This document shows, piece by piece, positions 48,401 through 60,400 of a stretch of 64,000 bases of DNA. The translations under genes and the position numbers were made by a program. The stretch's first letter is position 1. The number at the start of each line of letters is the position of its first letter. The notes beneath the pieces were generated by a model that worked only from the letters and a program-made list of their open reading frames with translations, had not been told where the DNA came from and searched no databases. Origin of the DNA: CAIURC01 sp043777315 (GTDB lineage Bacteria > Verrucomicrobiota > Verrucomicrobiia > Chthoniobacterales > Chthoniobacteraceae); NCBI GenBank assembly GCA_043777315.1, contig JAYVPW010000093.1:136020-200019 (forward strand), written 5' to 3'.

Positions 48401-51400
48401 ACGGCCCCGCCGGCACGTCGAGCGTGAGCGTTTGCCCGCCGACCGCGAACGTCTCGAGCACCGCCGCCGCCGTCGTGTTGAGTTGCAGCCGGACGGTCTG
48501 GAAGTTGAGCGTCAGACCCGCGGCGGCGAGGCCGGGGAAGCTCGCGCTGATCGAGAAATCCGCGGCGACTCCCGCGCGATTGATGAGCAGCGAACCTTGT
48601 CCGTCGGCGATGCGCACGAACGGCGCGCCGGTCGGACCGAGGTCGAAATTCACATGGCTGACCGCGACGCGGACGATGCGCTCGCCCGCGCCGTTCGTGA
48701 TTTGCTCGAACGCGAAATCCGCCTTCAGCGACACGCCGGAGAACTTCAGCGCGAGCTGATCGCCGGTGACGCGCAGGAACCGGTTCGCCGGGTTCGTCGT
48801 GTCCGCCGCGATGCTGAACATGCCCGCGAATTCGACGCCCGGGATGTTCGTCGTGACGGTGACGCCGGTGAAATTCGCCACGACTCCCGCGGGCTTCAGC
48901 GTCAGCGCGCCGCTCGCCACGTTCACCGAAACGAACTCCGTCGTCCCGTCGCCGAGCCCGAGATGCACGTTCGCGACCGTGACATCGACCTGCTGCGTCG
49001 CGTTGTTCTTTTTGAAAGTGAAGTCGCCCGTGAGCGTCTGCCCGGCGATCGTCAGCGCGACGCCCGTGCCGGCCACGCGCACGTAATTTCCCGCGTCCAG
49101 CGCGAGCGTCAGCGTCTGCGCGCCGACGGTGAATTGCTCGTTGATCGGCTGTCCGGTCCGGTTGATTTCCGCGACGAGCGTCGCGCTCAACGAAACCCCC
49201 GGCAGATTGATCGCCGCCACTCCGCTGACCCGGCCCGCGATCCCCGCCGTGGTCCCGGCCCCCGCCGCCGGCATGATGATGAACGTCCCCTCCCCCTGCG
49301 TGACGCTGACGAAGTTCGTGCTGCCATCACCGAGCAACACGCTCACGTTCGTCGCCGCCAGCCGCACAACGGTGCGGGCCGCAGCGACCGGCGGACCGCG
49401 CGGTGTGCTCGTGATTTGCTCGAACGCAAAATTGCCGCTGATCGTCTGCCCGCCGACGCTGAGCGCGACGCTCGTCCCCTCGACGCGGAGATAAGGCCCG
49501 GCCGGCAGTTGCACCCGCACCGTCGAGCTCGCGACGACGATGCTCTCGTCCACCGCGGCGCTCGTGTTGTTCAGCGAAAGTGCGAAGTCACCGGTGAACT
49601 TCACGCCCGGCACATTCAACGCGAAGGTCATGCTCAGCGTGCCCGCCGCGCCCGCCGGCGAGAGGACGAAAAAGCCGTGCGCGTTCGTGACGGTGACGTA
49701 ATCGGTGCCGCCCGCGCCGAGCTTCAGCGCGCCGTCCGTGACCGCGATGCGGACGCGCATTTCGCCGGTCGGGCTGGTCACGCGCTCGAAAGCAAAATTG
49801 CCGCTCAATGTTTGGCCGACGACGGTCAGCGTCGCGGGCGTGCCCGGCGCGGTCTCGCCGACTTCGACGCGGACGTAAGGCCCGGCGGGCAGCGCGAGCG
49901 AAATGGTCTCGGTGCCGACGGTGAAGTTCTCGTTCACCGCGGCGAGCGTGTTGTTCACGCGCACGCTGATTTTTCCGGCGAAGGCCAGCCCGCCCGCGAC
50001 CGAGAGCTGCGCGCTCGCGATGATTTCACCCGCGATCCCGGCGGGCGAAAAGAGGAACGCGCCCGCGAGGTGATCGACTTTCACGAGCCCGCCGCCGAGG
50101 TCGATGCGACCGTTCGAAATCGCGAGGCGCGTCGTCCGTTCGCCGGTCGTTTTCGTAAGCTGCTCGATCGCGAAATCGCCGCCGATGGTCTGGCCCGCGA
50201 CCGTCAGATTCACGTCGGTCCCGGCGATGCGCATGTAAGATCCGCTGCCGCCGGGGACATCGAGGTTGATCGTCCGGTCGCCGACTTTGAACGTCTCCTG
50301 CACCCGCACGCCGGTGTTGTTGACCGCGACCTGGAACGTCCCGCCGAAGCTCACGTCCGGCACGTTGAGCGCCACCGTCCCGCCGACCGTCCCCGCGATT
50401 CCGCCGGTCCGCACGACGAACGCGCCCTCGCCGTTCGTCAGGCTTACGAGCTCGTTTGTCCCGTCGCCGAGACTGAGATGCGCGTTCGTGATCGCGACGC
50501 GGATGATCGAAATCGGCGTCGCGCCGGTGGTCGTGATTTTCTCGAAAGCAAAGTCGCCGCCGAGCACCTGGCCCGCGATCCGCAGCGTCACGCCCGTCCC
50601 CTCGACCCGCAGATACGGCCCGCTCGGCAGCGTGAGTTGGATCGTCTTTCCGCCGACGACGAACGACTCGTTCACGTTGGTTAGCGTGTTGTTGATGGCG
50701 AGCGCGAGGTTCGTGCTGAAGGTCACCGGCGCGCCGGGAATGGTGATCGTCACGTCGCCGCTCACCCGGCCCGCGAGGCCCGCGCTGCTCACGACGAAGA
50801 ACCCTTCGCCATGCAAAATCGTGACGACGTCCGGACCCGCCGCGTCGATCTTCAAATGAAGTTGCGCATTCGTCGCACCGACCCGCAGGAGCACGGTCCC
50901 GTCGGTTTTCGTGAAGCGCTCGAGAGCGAAGTTTCCGCGCACATCGACACCGGAAACCGTGAGCACGAGGTCGTCCGCTGCGAGCCGCAGATACGGGCCA
51001 GCGGGCAGGTTCAGCGTGATCGTTCCGGCCCCGCCGTCAGACACCGAATCGGTCACCGCGGTCGCCGTCGTATTGACCTGCACCGCGAGCCCGGCGGAGA
51101 AGCTGAACCCGAGCGCGGGATTCACGGTGACCGTCGCCGAGAACTGCCCGGCGAGCCCGGTCGGCTTGACGATGAATCCGCCGGTGCCGCTCGAGATGCT
51201 CACGAACTCCGTCGTCCCGTCGCCGATCGAAACGCTCGCGTTCGAGACGCCGATTTTCGTCACTTTCGCCGCGAGCGTGCCGGTCTGCGAAAAGCTGAAA
51301 GTGCCGTGGACCGTCTGCCCCGCGACCGCGAGATCGAGCGTGCCGGCGAGGTCCGTCGTGTTGGCGGGCAACATGATATTTTCGTTCGCGGCGCCCGCCG

Positions 51401-54400
51401 TCGCGGACGGCACGGACAGCGTTTGCGGGCCGGTCGTGTTGTTGAATTTCACCGCCGCCGTGCCGGCGAAAGTCACGCCCGAGAGCCCGATAATTTCCAC
51501 CGATCCCTCGGCGAACACGGCATACGTGAACGGTGCCGCCGCGCCGAAACGCAGCAGGTCGAAGCGCGTGACCGTCACGAGCACGCCGCGCGCGGACGGG
51601 TTCCGCTCGCCCGTCGCCGGGTCGATGAACGCCGGCCCTTCACCCATGAAAACGGTGACGCCGGTCGCGGTCAGCCGCTTCGAGCCAGCGCCCGAATCGG
51701 TGAACGACAGCGTCTTCGCCTGCACGAGGACGAAGTCACCAATCTTGATCGAAAGATCGCTGCCGAAGAAATCGAACGTCCGCGCGCCGGTCGGAAAATT
51801 GATCGAAAGCGTCTGCCCGTTCAGCACGATCGTCTCGTCCACCGGCAGGCCGGTTTTGTTGAGCCGCAGTCCGAGGTTGCCACCGATTTCGATGCCCGCT
51901 CCCGCGAGCGCGAGCCGGCCGGAGAGGAAGCCCGCGAAGCCGCCGCTGCCCGCCACGCTTGCGTTCGGCGGCAGGATCACGAACGCGCCCGTGCCTTGGT
52001 CGAGCATCTGCCCGTCGATCGTGAGCGAGACATTCGCGACCGCGACCCGCGTGACTTTCGAGCCGTCCGCGCGCGTGGCCTGATCGAAGAAAAAGTCGCC
52101 CGTGAGCTTGCGATCGGTCTCGGTGCCGATGGTCACCACGGCACCGACGACCGCGACGCGCACGAACGGCCCGGCCTCCACTTTCAACTGCAAATTGCCG
52201 CTGCCGCCCGGGTTTGGATACGTCTCGTCCACCGGCGCGGGCGACGTGTTGAGCTGAATGCTGATCGCGCCGCCCGTGACCGAAAACGCCCCCGGCGCAT
52301 TGAACGTCGCGCTGACCGTGAACGACGCCGCGACGCCCGCCCGCGTGACGAGCAGCGCGCCCGTCCCGCCGGTCACGTTCACGAAAGTCGTCGCGCCGTC
52401 CTTGATTTGCAGCGTGAGATTGTTCACCGCGACGCTGACCTGCGTCTCCGCCACGCCCGCGAGGGTCGCCGTGGTTTTCGTGATCGTGAACTCCGCGGAA
52501 AGCGTGAGGCCGAGCACCGTCAGCGTCGCAGGCTGCCCGGCGGTCGTCGCGACTTGCACGAAATTGCCGGCGGGCAGGACGAGCGATTTGCTGACTCCGG
52601 CGACGAGGAAAGTTTGGTTCACCGCCACGCCAAGCGTGTTGATTTGCAGCCGCAGGCCGGCGGAGAAAGTGACGTTCGGAATGTTCACCGCGACCGTCCC
52701 GGTCACTTCGCCCGCGATGCCGGAGCGGAAGACGTTGCCGCCGAGATCGACCTGCCGGATCAGGAACGCACCGCTGCCATTCGTGACCGTCACGAAATCC
52801 GTGGTGCCGTCGCCGAGCGCGAGGCTGACGTTGCTCGCGGCAATCGTGACCACACGATTCGGGACAGTGCCCGTCGCCTCGACGCTGAAATTTCCGCTCA
52901 ACCGCTGGCCGAGGATCGTCGCGCTCACCGCATTCCCCTCGACGCGCACGAACGGCCCGGCGGGCAGCGTCAGCGTGCTCGGAGTGCCGGCGACATCGAA
53001 CGTCTCGTTGATCGCGGCGCTCGTGTTGTTCACCGAAACCGTGAGCGACGCGCTGAGTTCGACATTCGGGATCGTGACCGCCACACCGCCGCTCACCCGG
53101 CCCGCGAGCCCGGCGGTCGTCATTATGAATACACCCTCGCCATTGCTGACTCGGACGAACGTGTTCTTGCCGTCGCCGAGCGCGAGGCTCACGTCGCGCG
53201 CTCCGACGCGCACGACCTTGTCCGTCGCGCTCCGCGTCAACTGCTCGAACGAGAACGTGCCGCGCAAAGTCTGCCCCGCGACCTTGAGAATCGCATCCTC
53301 GCCGATCACGCGCAGGAACGGCCCCGCAGGCAGCGCGAGCGTCTGAATTCCGCCGCCGACCTCAATGCTCTTGTCCACCGCCGCGAGCGTGTTGTTGATC
53401 TCGACGGTGAAGGTGCCGCCGAAAACCACGCCCGGCACATTCACCGCGACTGTCCCGCCGAACCGCGCCGCGAGACCCGCCGCGCTCAACACGACGAAGC
53501 CGGAGCCGTTCGTCACTTTCACGAAATTATTCGGCGCGGTGCCGCCGAGCCCGAGCGTCACGTTGCTCAACGCGACACGGACGACACGGGTGCCGTCGGA
53601 CGCTGCCGCCTGCTCGATGACGAAATTGCCGCTGAGCGTCTGACCGAGCACGTCGAGCGAAACGCCCGTCCCCTCGACTCGCAGGAACGGCCCGGCGGGC
53701 AGCTTCAGCGTGTTCGTGGCGGTGCCGATTTTGAACGTCTCGTTGATCGCGGCGGCCGTGTTGTTGATGCGCAGATTGAATGCGCCGCCGAAGTTCACGT
53801 TCGGGATTCCAGCGGTGACGGCGACGCTCAATTCGCCCGCGAATCCCGCCGGAGTGATCAGGAAATTGCCGAAGCCCGTCGCCGTCAGCAGCGCGGGCGC
53901 ACCGCCGAGGCTGAGGACCACATTCGTCGCCGCGACTCGTACGATGCGCTCCGCGCCGATGGTCTGCTGCTCAAACGCGAAGTCGCCGCGGAGCGTCTGC
54001 CCGGCGATGTCGAGCGCCAGATTCGTCCCCTCGAAACGCACGAACGGACCGACCGGCACGTTCAGCGTCACCGTCTTCGCGCCGACCGCAAAGCTTGTGT
54101 TCACCGCCGTCGCACCGGTGTTAATGAGCAGGCTCACATCGCCGCTGAACGTCACGCTCGGCACATTCAATTCGACCCTCGCCGTGAGGCTTCCCGCGAG
54201 CGCCGTGCCGTTGATGAACAGCGCGCCCTCGATGTTCGTCACGTTGACGAGCCCGTCGCCGAGCCGGACCTCGCCGTTCGCCACCGCCACGCTCACAACT
54301 TTCGTCGTGCCGCTCGTCGCCTGCTCGAACGCGAAGTCGCCGCCGATGTTCACGCCTTGGAAAGTCAGCCGCGCGTTGATCGCCTCGATGCGGACGAACG

Positions 54401-57400
54401 GCCCGGCGGGCACGGCGAGCCGGACGGTGTGCGCGCCAACGACGAACGACTCATCGACCGCGAGCACGGTGCTGTTCACCGCCAGCGAAAAGTCTCCCGT
54501 GAAGACGCCGCCCGGCGGCGTGATCGCGACCGTGCCGCTGATCCGTCCCGCGAGCCCGGCGGTCGTGACGACGAACGCGCCCTCGCCGTTTCGCACGGTC
54601 GCGATTGGCGTCGTGCCGGCGGTGATGTCGATCGCCACTTTCGTCGCCGCGCCGCGGACGACCGGCGTGCCGTCGGCGGCGAGCTGCCGCTCGAACGCAT
54701 ACTCGCCTTTGATCGACTGCCCCGAGATCACGAGCGACGCCGGATTGATCCCGTCGGCACCGGCCAATTCGACGCGCATGAACGGCCCGGCAGGCACGTC
54801 GAAACTCACCGTCGTCGCGCCGACGGCCACGGATTCCGTCACGCGTGCGGCGGTCGAATTCAGCGCGAACGAGTAGCGCGCATTCGTCACCGAGACGCCT
54901 GAAATATTCAACGCGACCGTCGCGCTCACCCGGCCCGCGACGCCCGCCGGCGTGAGCAGCAGCGCGCCGGTGATTTCGCTCGCCGCGAGCGCGCCGCCAC
55001 CGAGATCAAGCGCGCCGTGCGCGAGTCCGATGCGGATGTTGCCCGCCGCGCCGCTCGTCACTTTGTCGAAGCTGAAGTCGGCTTTCAGGGACTGGCCTGC
55101 GAACGCCAACTCACCGTTGAGCACCTCGAGTTTCGTCACCGCCGCGACCGTTGTGAAAGTGAGCGTGATGCCGGGGTCGTTGCTGTCGCCGGGGATCGTG
55201 AGCGTTTCGCCGATGATCGTGCCCGTCGTGTTCACGAGCACCGTCGCCTGACCTGAAATAGTCACGCCACTGATCCCGATGAATTGCACGAGCCCGGTCG
55301 CGCTCAACGCGTAGCCGCCGCCGGTGCGGATGACGCCGACGCGCGCGTTGCTGATGAGCACGCCGCTCGCCGTCGGGTTCAGCTCACCGCTCGGCAGACG
55401 CGCCGGACCCTGGCCCATGAACACGAGCAAATTCGCGCCCGCAAACGTGTTGCGCCCGCCGCTCTGCACGAAATTCACGCTCCCCTCGATCGTGACGAAG
55501 TTGCCGATGTTCAGCGCGAGATTCTCCGCAAAGAATCCAAAGAACGGCGCGCCCGCCGCCCCGACTTCCGTCGCGCCGAAAACGATCGCGACGACGCGGC
55601 CGTTGAGCGTGATGCTGTCATTCACCGCCGTCGCGAAAGTGTTGATGCGGAACCCTGCGCGGCCACTCGCCGTCGCCCCGCCTGCCGCGACGGAGAGGTC
55701 GCCGCTCAGGATTCCAGCGAACCCGCCGACCTTCACAAGGAATGCGCCCCCGGCGTTTTTGATCCCGTTTCCGCTGACCGTGAGCGCGGCGTTTGCAACC
55801 GCGAAACGGGTCGTCTTCGTCCCGTCGGGCTGCACGTTTTGGTCGAAGTAAAAGTCGCCGGTGATCGCCACCGTCCCGATTTGCGCGGTCAAACCGAGCA
55901 CCGCGACGCGCAGGAATTTTCCAGCCGGCAAATCGAGGTCGATGCTGCCCCCGCCGACCGCGACGCTGTCCACGACCGGCATCGGCGTGGTGTTCAACTC
56001 CACCGCGACGTTCGCGGTGATGGTCGGTCCGCCGCTGCTCGCGAGGCCCGGAATGTTGATCGTCGCGCTCGCGTTCAACTTGCCCGCGCCGCCCGCCGGG
56101 CCGACGAGGAAGGCACCGCTCGCGCCGGTGATCGAGACGAGATTCGTCGCCCCGCTGGCGAGGTTCAGCGCGACGCCGCTGAGTCCGATGCGCACGCCGC
56201 GGCCCGTCGCGCTCAACGATTGCTCGATGCTGAACTGGCCGACGAGCGACTGGCCGAGAACGTTCAGGCTGACGCCCGCGCCGACCGAGCTGACGCGCAC
56301 AAATTGCCCCGCGCTCACGACGAGCGGCGTGGCGATGCCGGTGAGCGTTTCGTTCACCGCGAGGCCGGTGGTGTTCACCTCGACGAGGAAGCTGCCGGTG
56401 AAGCTCACGTCCGGCACGTTGACGATCACGCTGCCGGTGAAATTGCCCGCGATGCCGGCGGCGCTGATGACGAAGTTCGCGCTCGCGCCCTCGACCCGGA
56501 CGAGTTCGCTGCTGCCGTCGCCGAGCGCCGCCGAAGCGTTCGCGATGCCGACCCGCAGGCGCGGCTGGCTCAGGGAATTGGTCGTCTTTTCGATCACAAA
56601 ATCACCGCTCAACCGCCCGCCGGGCAGCGTCGCGCTCACGCCCGTCCCCGCGACGCGGAGGAACGGCCCGGCGGGCAAACTCAGCTCCACCGTCGAGCCG
56701 CCGACCGCGAAACTCTCGCTCACCGCCGCGTTCGTCTGATTGATCTGCAAACTCAGCGCGCCGCTCAGCGAGACGCCGGGAATCTGCACGGCGACGTTGC
56801 CGTGGAGCTCGCCCGCGAGGCCGGTCGCGGAATCTTCGAGCACGAACGCGCCGCCCGCCTCGCCGAGCGTGACGAGCGGCGTCGTGCCATCCGTGAGCAT
56901 GAAGCCGGCGTTCGCGACGACGATGCGCGTGAGCTTTCCACCCGCCGTTTTTGTGACCTGCTCAAACGCAAAATCGCCCGTGATCGTTTGGGCCGGAGTG
57001 CCGACCGTCAGCGTCGCGCCGCGCGCCTCGACCCGGAAATACGGCCCCGCGGGCAAGTCGAGCGCGACATTTTCGCCGCCGACCGTGAACGATTCGTTCA
57101 CCGCCGCGCTCGTCGTGTTGACGCTCAAATTCCACGCCGCCGTGAACGTCACGCCCGGCACCACGACCGCGACATCCGCCGCAAGCGACGCGGCGACGCC
57201 CGACGCGCGAACGACGATGCTGCCATGCCCGTTCGTGATATTTACAAACGGCGTGCCGACCGGCCCGAGCTTCAGCGTCACGCCACTCGCAGCGATGCGC
57301 GTGACCGTCGAGCCCGTGTCGTCGGTGACCTGCTCGACCTTGAAAATGCCGCTCAACGACTGCCCGGCGATCGTCAGCGAAGCCGGGAAAGTCGCGTCGA

Positions 57401-60400
57401 TGACCGCGCGGAAAAACGGCCCGGCGTCCGTGCTCACCGCCGCGACCACCGCGGAAGTGGTGTTGATCTCGAGCGCGATCGTTCCGTCGAAGCTCACGCC
57501 CGGCACGTCGATTTGCGCGCGGACCATCAGCCGTGCGGCGACGCCCGCGTTCGTCAGGGTCAGCGAGCCGCTGCCGTTGCTCAGCTTGACCAAATCATTC
57601 GTCCCATCGCCGAATGCCGCCGACACACGGCTCGCCGTGACCGTGATCGCGTTCGTTCCTTTCGCGAAAGTGAAGTCGCCCGTGAGCTTCTGCCCGCCGA
57701 CCGCGAGCACCATGTTCTTCGCCTCGAATTGCGTGAACGGCGTCGTCCCCGCCTGCACTTCCGTTGCCGAGAATTTCACCGGCACCTCGTGATCCGTCCC
57801 AAATTTGAGCAGTTCATCCACTGCCAGGGTCGTCGTATTCACCCGCACCAGCGCCGTCCCGCTGAACGTCACGCCGCTCACCCCCACCACCTCGATCGTC
57901 CCCATCGCCATCAACGCGTAGGTCGCGACCGGGTTGGTCGCAGTTACGTTGTTTCGGACGAGCCCGATCGTCGCGTCGTGCAGGAGGACGCCCTGCGCGA
58001 GCGGGTTCAAGTCTCCGTTGGGCAGCCGCGGCGGTCCGCGGCCGAGAAAGAGCTCGATCCCCTCTCCGGCAAACGTGTCTTTTGCCGGCGTGGATGAGAA
58101 GCCGAGGCTGCCTTGAATCACGACGAAATCACCGATGTTCAGTGAGAGGTTCTCGGCGAAAAAGGAGAAGATGTTCGTCTCGCCGTCATCGAACCGGATC
58201 GTCAGCGAACGTCCGCCGACCCCGATCGTTTCATCGACGCTCAGGCCCGATTTGTTGATCCGCACACCGCCATTCCCGCTCAGCCCCGGACCCGCAACCG
58301 CGCCGCTCGCGAAGCCCGCGAGTCCGCCCGTTCCCGCGCCCGCCGCCGGAAGCAGGACGAATGCGCCGGTGCCATTCGTGAGGCTGCTGCCGCCCGCGCT
58401 GATCGTAAGATTATCGATCCCAACCCGCGTGATTTTCGAGCCGTCGAGACGCGTCGTTTGATCGAACGAAAAATTACCAGTGAGCGTGTTGCCCGTGCCA
58501 AGCGTGAGCATCACGCCGATGAGTTCGACGCGGAAAAACGGGCCGGCGGGGACCGAGAGATCGTTCGGCGTGACGATCGTTTCCTGCACTGCCGAGGCGC
58601 GCGTGTTGATCTGCACGCGGGCGGTCGCCGACGCGTTGAACGAGGCACCCGGAATGTTGATGCTGAACGTCGCGCCGAAGTCCGCGGCGACGCCTGCGCC
58701 ATCCACGAGCACGACCGCGTTCAGCCCGTCCGTCACGCTCACAAACGGACTCCCGCCCGGACCAAATGCGAGCGTCGCGCCGGTGATTCCGACTTTCACG
58801 AGTTTGTTCGTGCCGGTCGTAAATTGAGTGACCGTGAATGCCCCGCCGAGCGTCGTCCCGAGAGTGCTCAGCGTCCCCGCGCCGCTCACGCTCAGGGTGC
58901 CCGCGGCGCTGTTCAGATTGAGGCTGAGGGTTCCGCCGAAATCGACGCCCGGCAGTGCGGCATCGAGCGTCGCGCCGGGGATCGAAACGGTCGTGCCCGC
59001 CGGTGTGAGGAGCAGCGTCGCGGTCGGTGCCCGGGCAGTCACAAACGTCCCCGCGCCGTCGCCGAAATCGACTTCCAGCCCGGTCACGACGACCTGCACG
59101 TTGCCGCTGGTTTTCGTGAAAACGAGATCGCCGCGGACGCGCTGACCCGCCGCAACGAACACGGCGTCGTTCGCCGAAAAACGCACGAACGGCCCCGCCG
59201 GAAGATCGAGCGTGAGCGTCGTGCCGCCGACTTCGATCGACTCGCTCGTCGCCGCCGCGATCGTGCTGATTTCCGCGCTCGCCGTCGCCGAAAGCGATAC
59301 GCCGGGAACCGTCAGCGCAAGTTGCCCACCCAGCCGCCCGGCAAACCCGGCGGTCTCAAACACGAAAAATCCTTCGCCACCGGTGAGCGATGCGAGGGTC
59401 GGATCCGACGCGCTGGTTTTCAAAATCATCGACACCGCCGTCGCCGCGAGCCGCACGATCGCCGAGCCATCACTGGAGCGCGTCGCTTTCTCAAACGCAA
59501 AACTCCCGCTCAACGTCTGCGCCGCACCGCCGACCGTCACCGCGATGTCACCGCTCCCCGCGAACCGCAGATATGGCCCAGCGGGAACATTCAACGCGCC
59601 GCCGACCGCGAACGTCTCGTTCACCGCGTCCGACAATGTATTAATAATGAGGTCGAACGTCGCGTGACCCGTTCCGTTGCTCGTGACCGGGCTCGCCAGC
59701 GTGATCGTGCCGCCGCCAATTCGCGCCGCGATGCCGTCGGGCCGCAGCAGCAGCGCCCCGCTCCCCCCGGCCATCGTCACCACCGGCGCCCCGGTCGTCC
59801 CGAGGACCGCGCCGACCCCGGTCGCCGAGATTTTCACGACCTGCCCGCTGTCGCCGGTCGTCGTGCGCTCGACGCCGAAACTGCCCGTGAGCGTCTGCCC
59901 GAGCGTGGTCAGCGTGGCCGGACTGCCCAGCACAGTGAGAGTCTGTCCGGCCACGTTGTCGGAGATCGTGACGGTGAAGTTCCCCGCGAACGAGACGCCC
60001 GGCACGTCGAGCTTCACCGTCCCCGTGGCCGTGCCAGTGAGCCCAGTATCGGTGATCGCAAAGCTGCCTGTGCCGCCGACGACCTCCGCGAGCACCGGGG
60101 TGCCGATCGCGACATGCACATTGCTCGCCGAGATCGCGAGCGCGGGCGAAGTCCCCTGAACGAACGTGAAATCGCCGCCGACCACAAAGCCCGCGACGCC
60201 GAATTCCAGCCCCGTTCCGATGATCCTCGACAATCCGGCCGCGAGATTAAGCGCAGCCGTCGCCGGGCCGACCGTCACCGTGCGCTGCACTGCCGCCGCC
60301 GACGTGTTTTTCTGAATCTGGACGCTCCCCGCCAGTGTGACCTCGGGCACATTGATGAGCGTCGCCGTGCCCGACGCGTCGAACGCGTAGGTCTGGTTCG

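Larger units (their letters stand above)
41810..60290 (-). repeat. Tandem array I of ~123-residue beta repeats (A units) with B units
   Basis: A period of about 360-380 bases (about 123 residues) repeats through 18 kb. Each A unit contains, in order: PAGPYLRVEGTGV, GQTLSGDFAFEQ, VVRVAxSNVxLxLGDGTTDF, VSVTNGxGAFLVTPAGLAG, VALNVPGVSFSG and INNTTAAVNETFTVGG. The AGP(Y/F)(L/V)R anchor occurs, for example, near 52565, 52950, 53315, 53688, 54045, 54400 and 54780. I count roughly 35-40 copies here and about 45-50 with array II. Strand-turn alternation and the lack of Cys and helices indicate a repeated beta-sandwich or beta-solenoid. I do not recognise a named Pfam family. Copies differ clearly, so the array is old or diversifying rather than freshly amplified. 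Confidence 0.88.

Noticed and set aside
204..58097. Long open frames on the + strand (for example 204-3308, 3564-6848, 16350-21266, 21792-26612, 26763-31151, 43476-50684, 50811-54902)
   Set aside because: They lie antisense to the giant gene and read as Arg/Asp/Glu/His-rich text without domains. A high-GC gene with few TTA, CTA and TCA codons leaves the opposite strand open by chance. The real minus frame has continuous, recognisable domains.
28790..60290. CRISPR-like regular spacing of short conserved strings
   Set aside because: The period (about 370 bases) and the coding content show protein-level repeats, not repeats with spacers.
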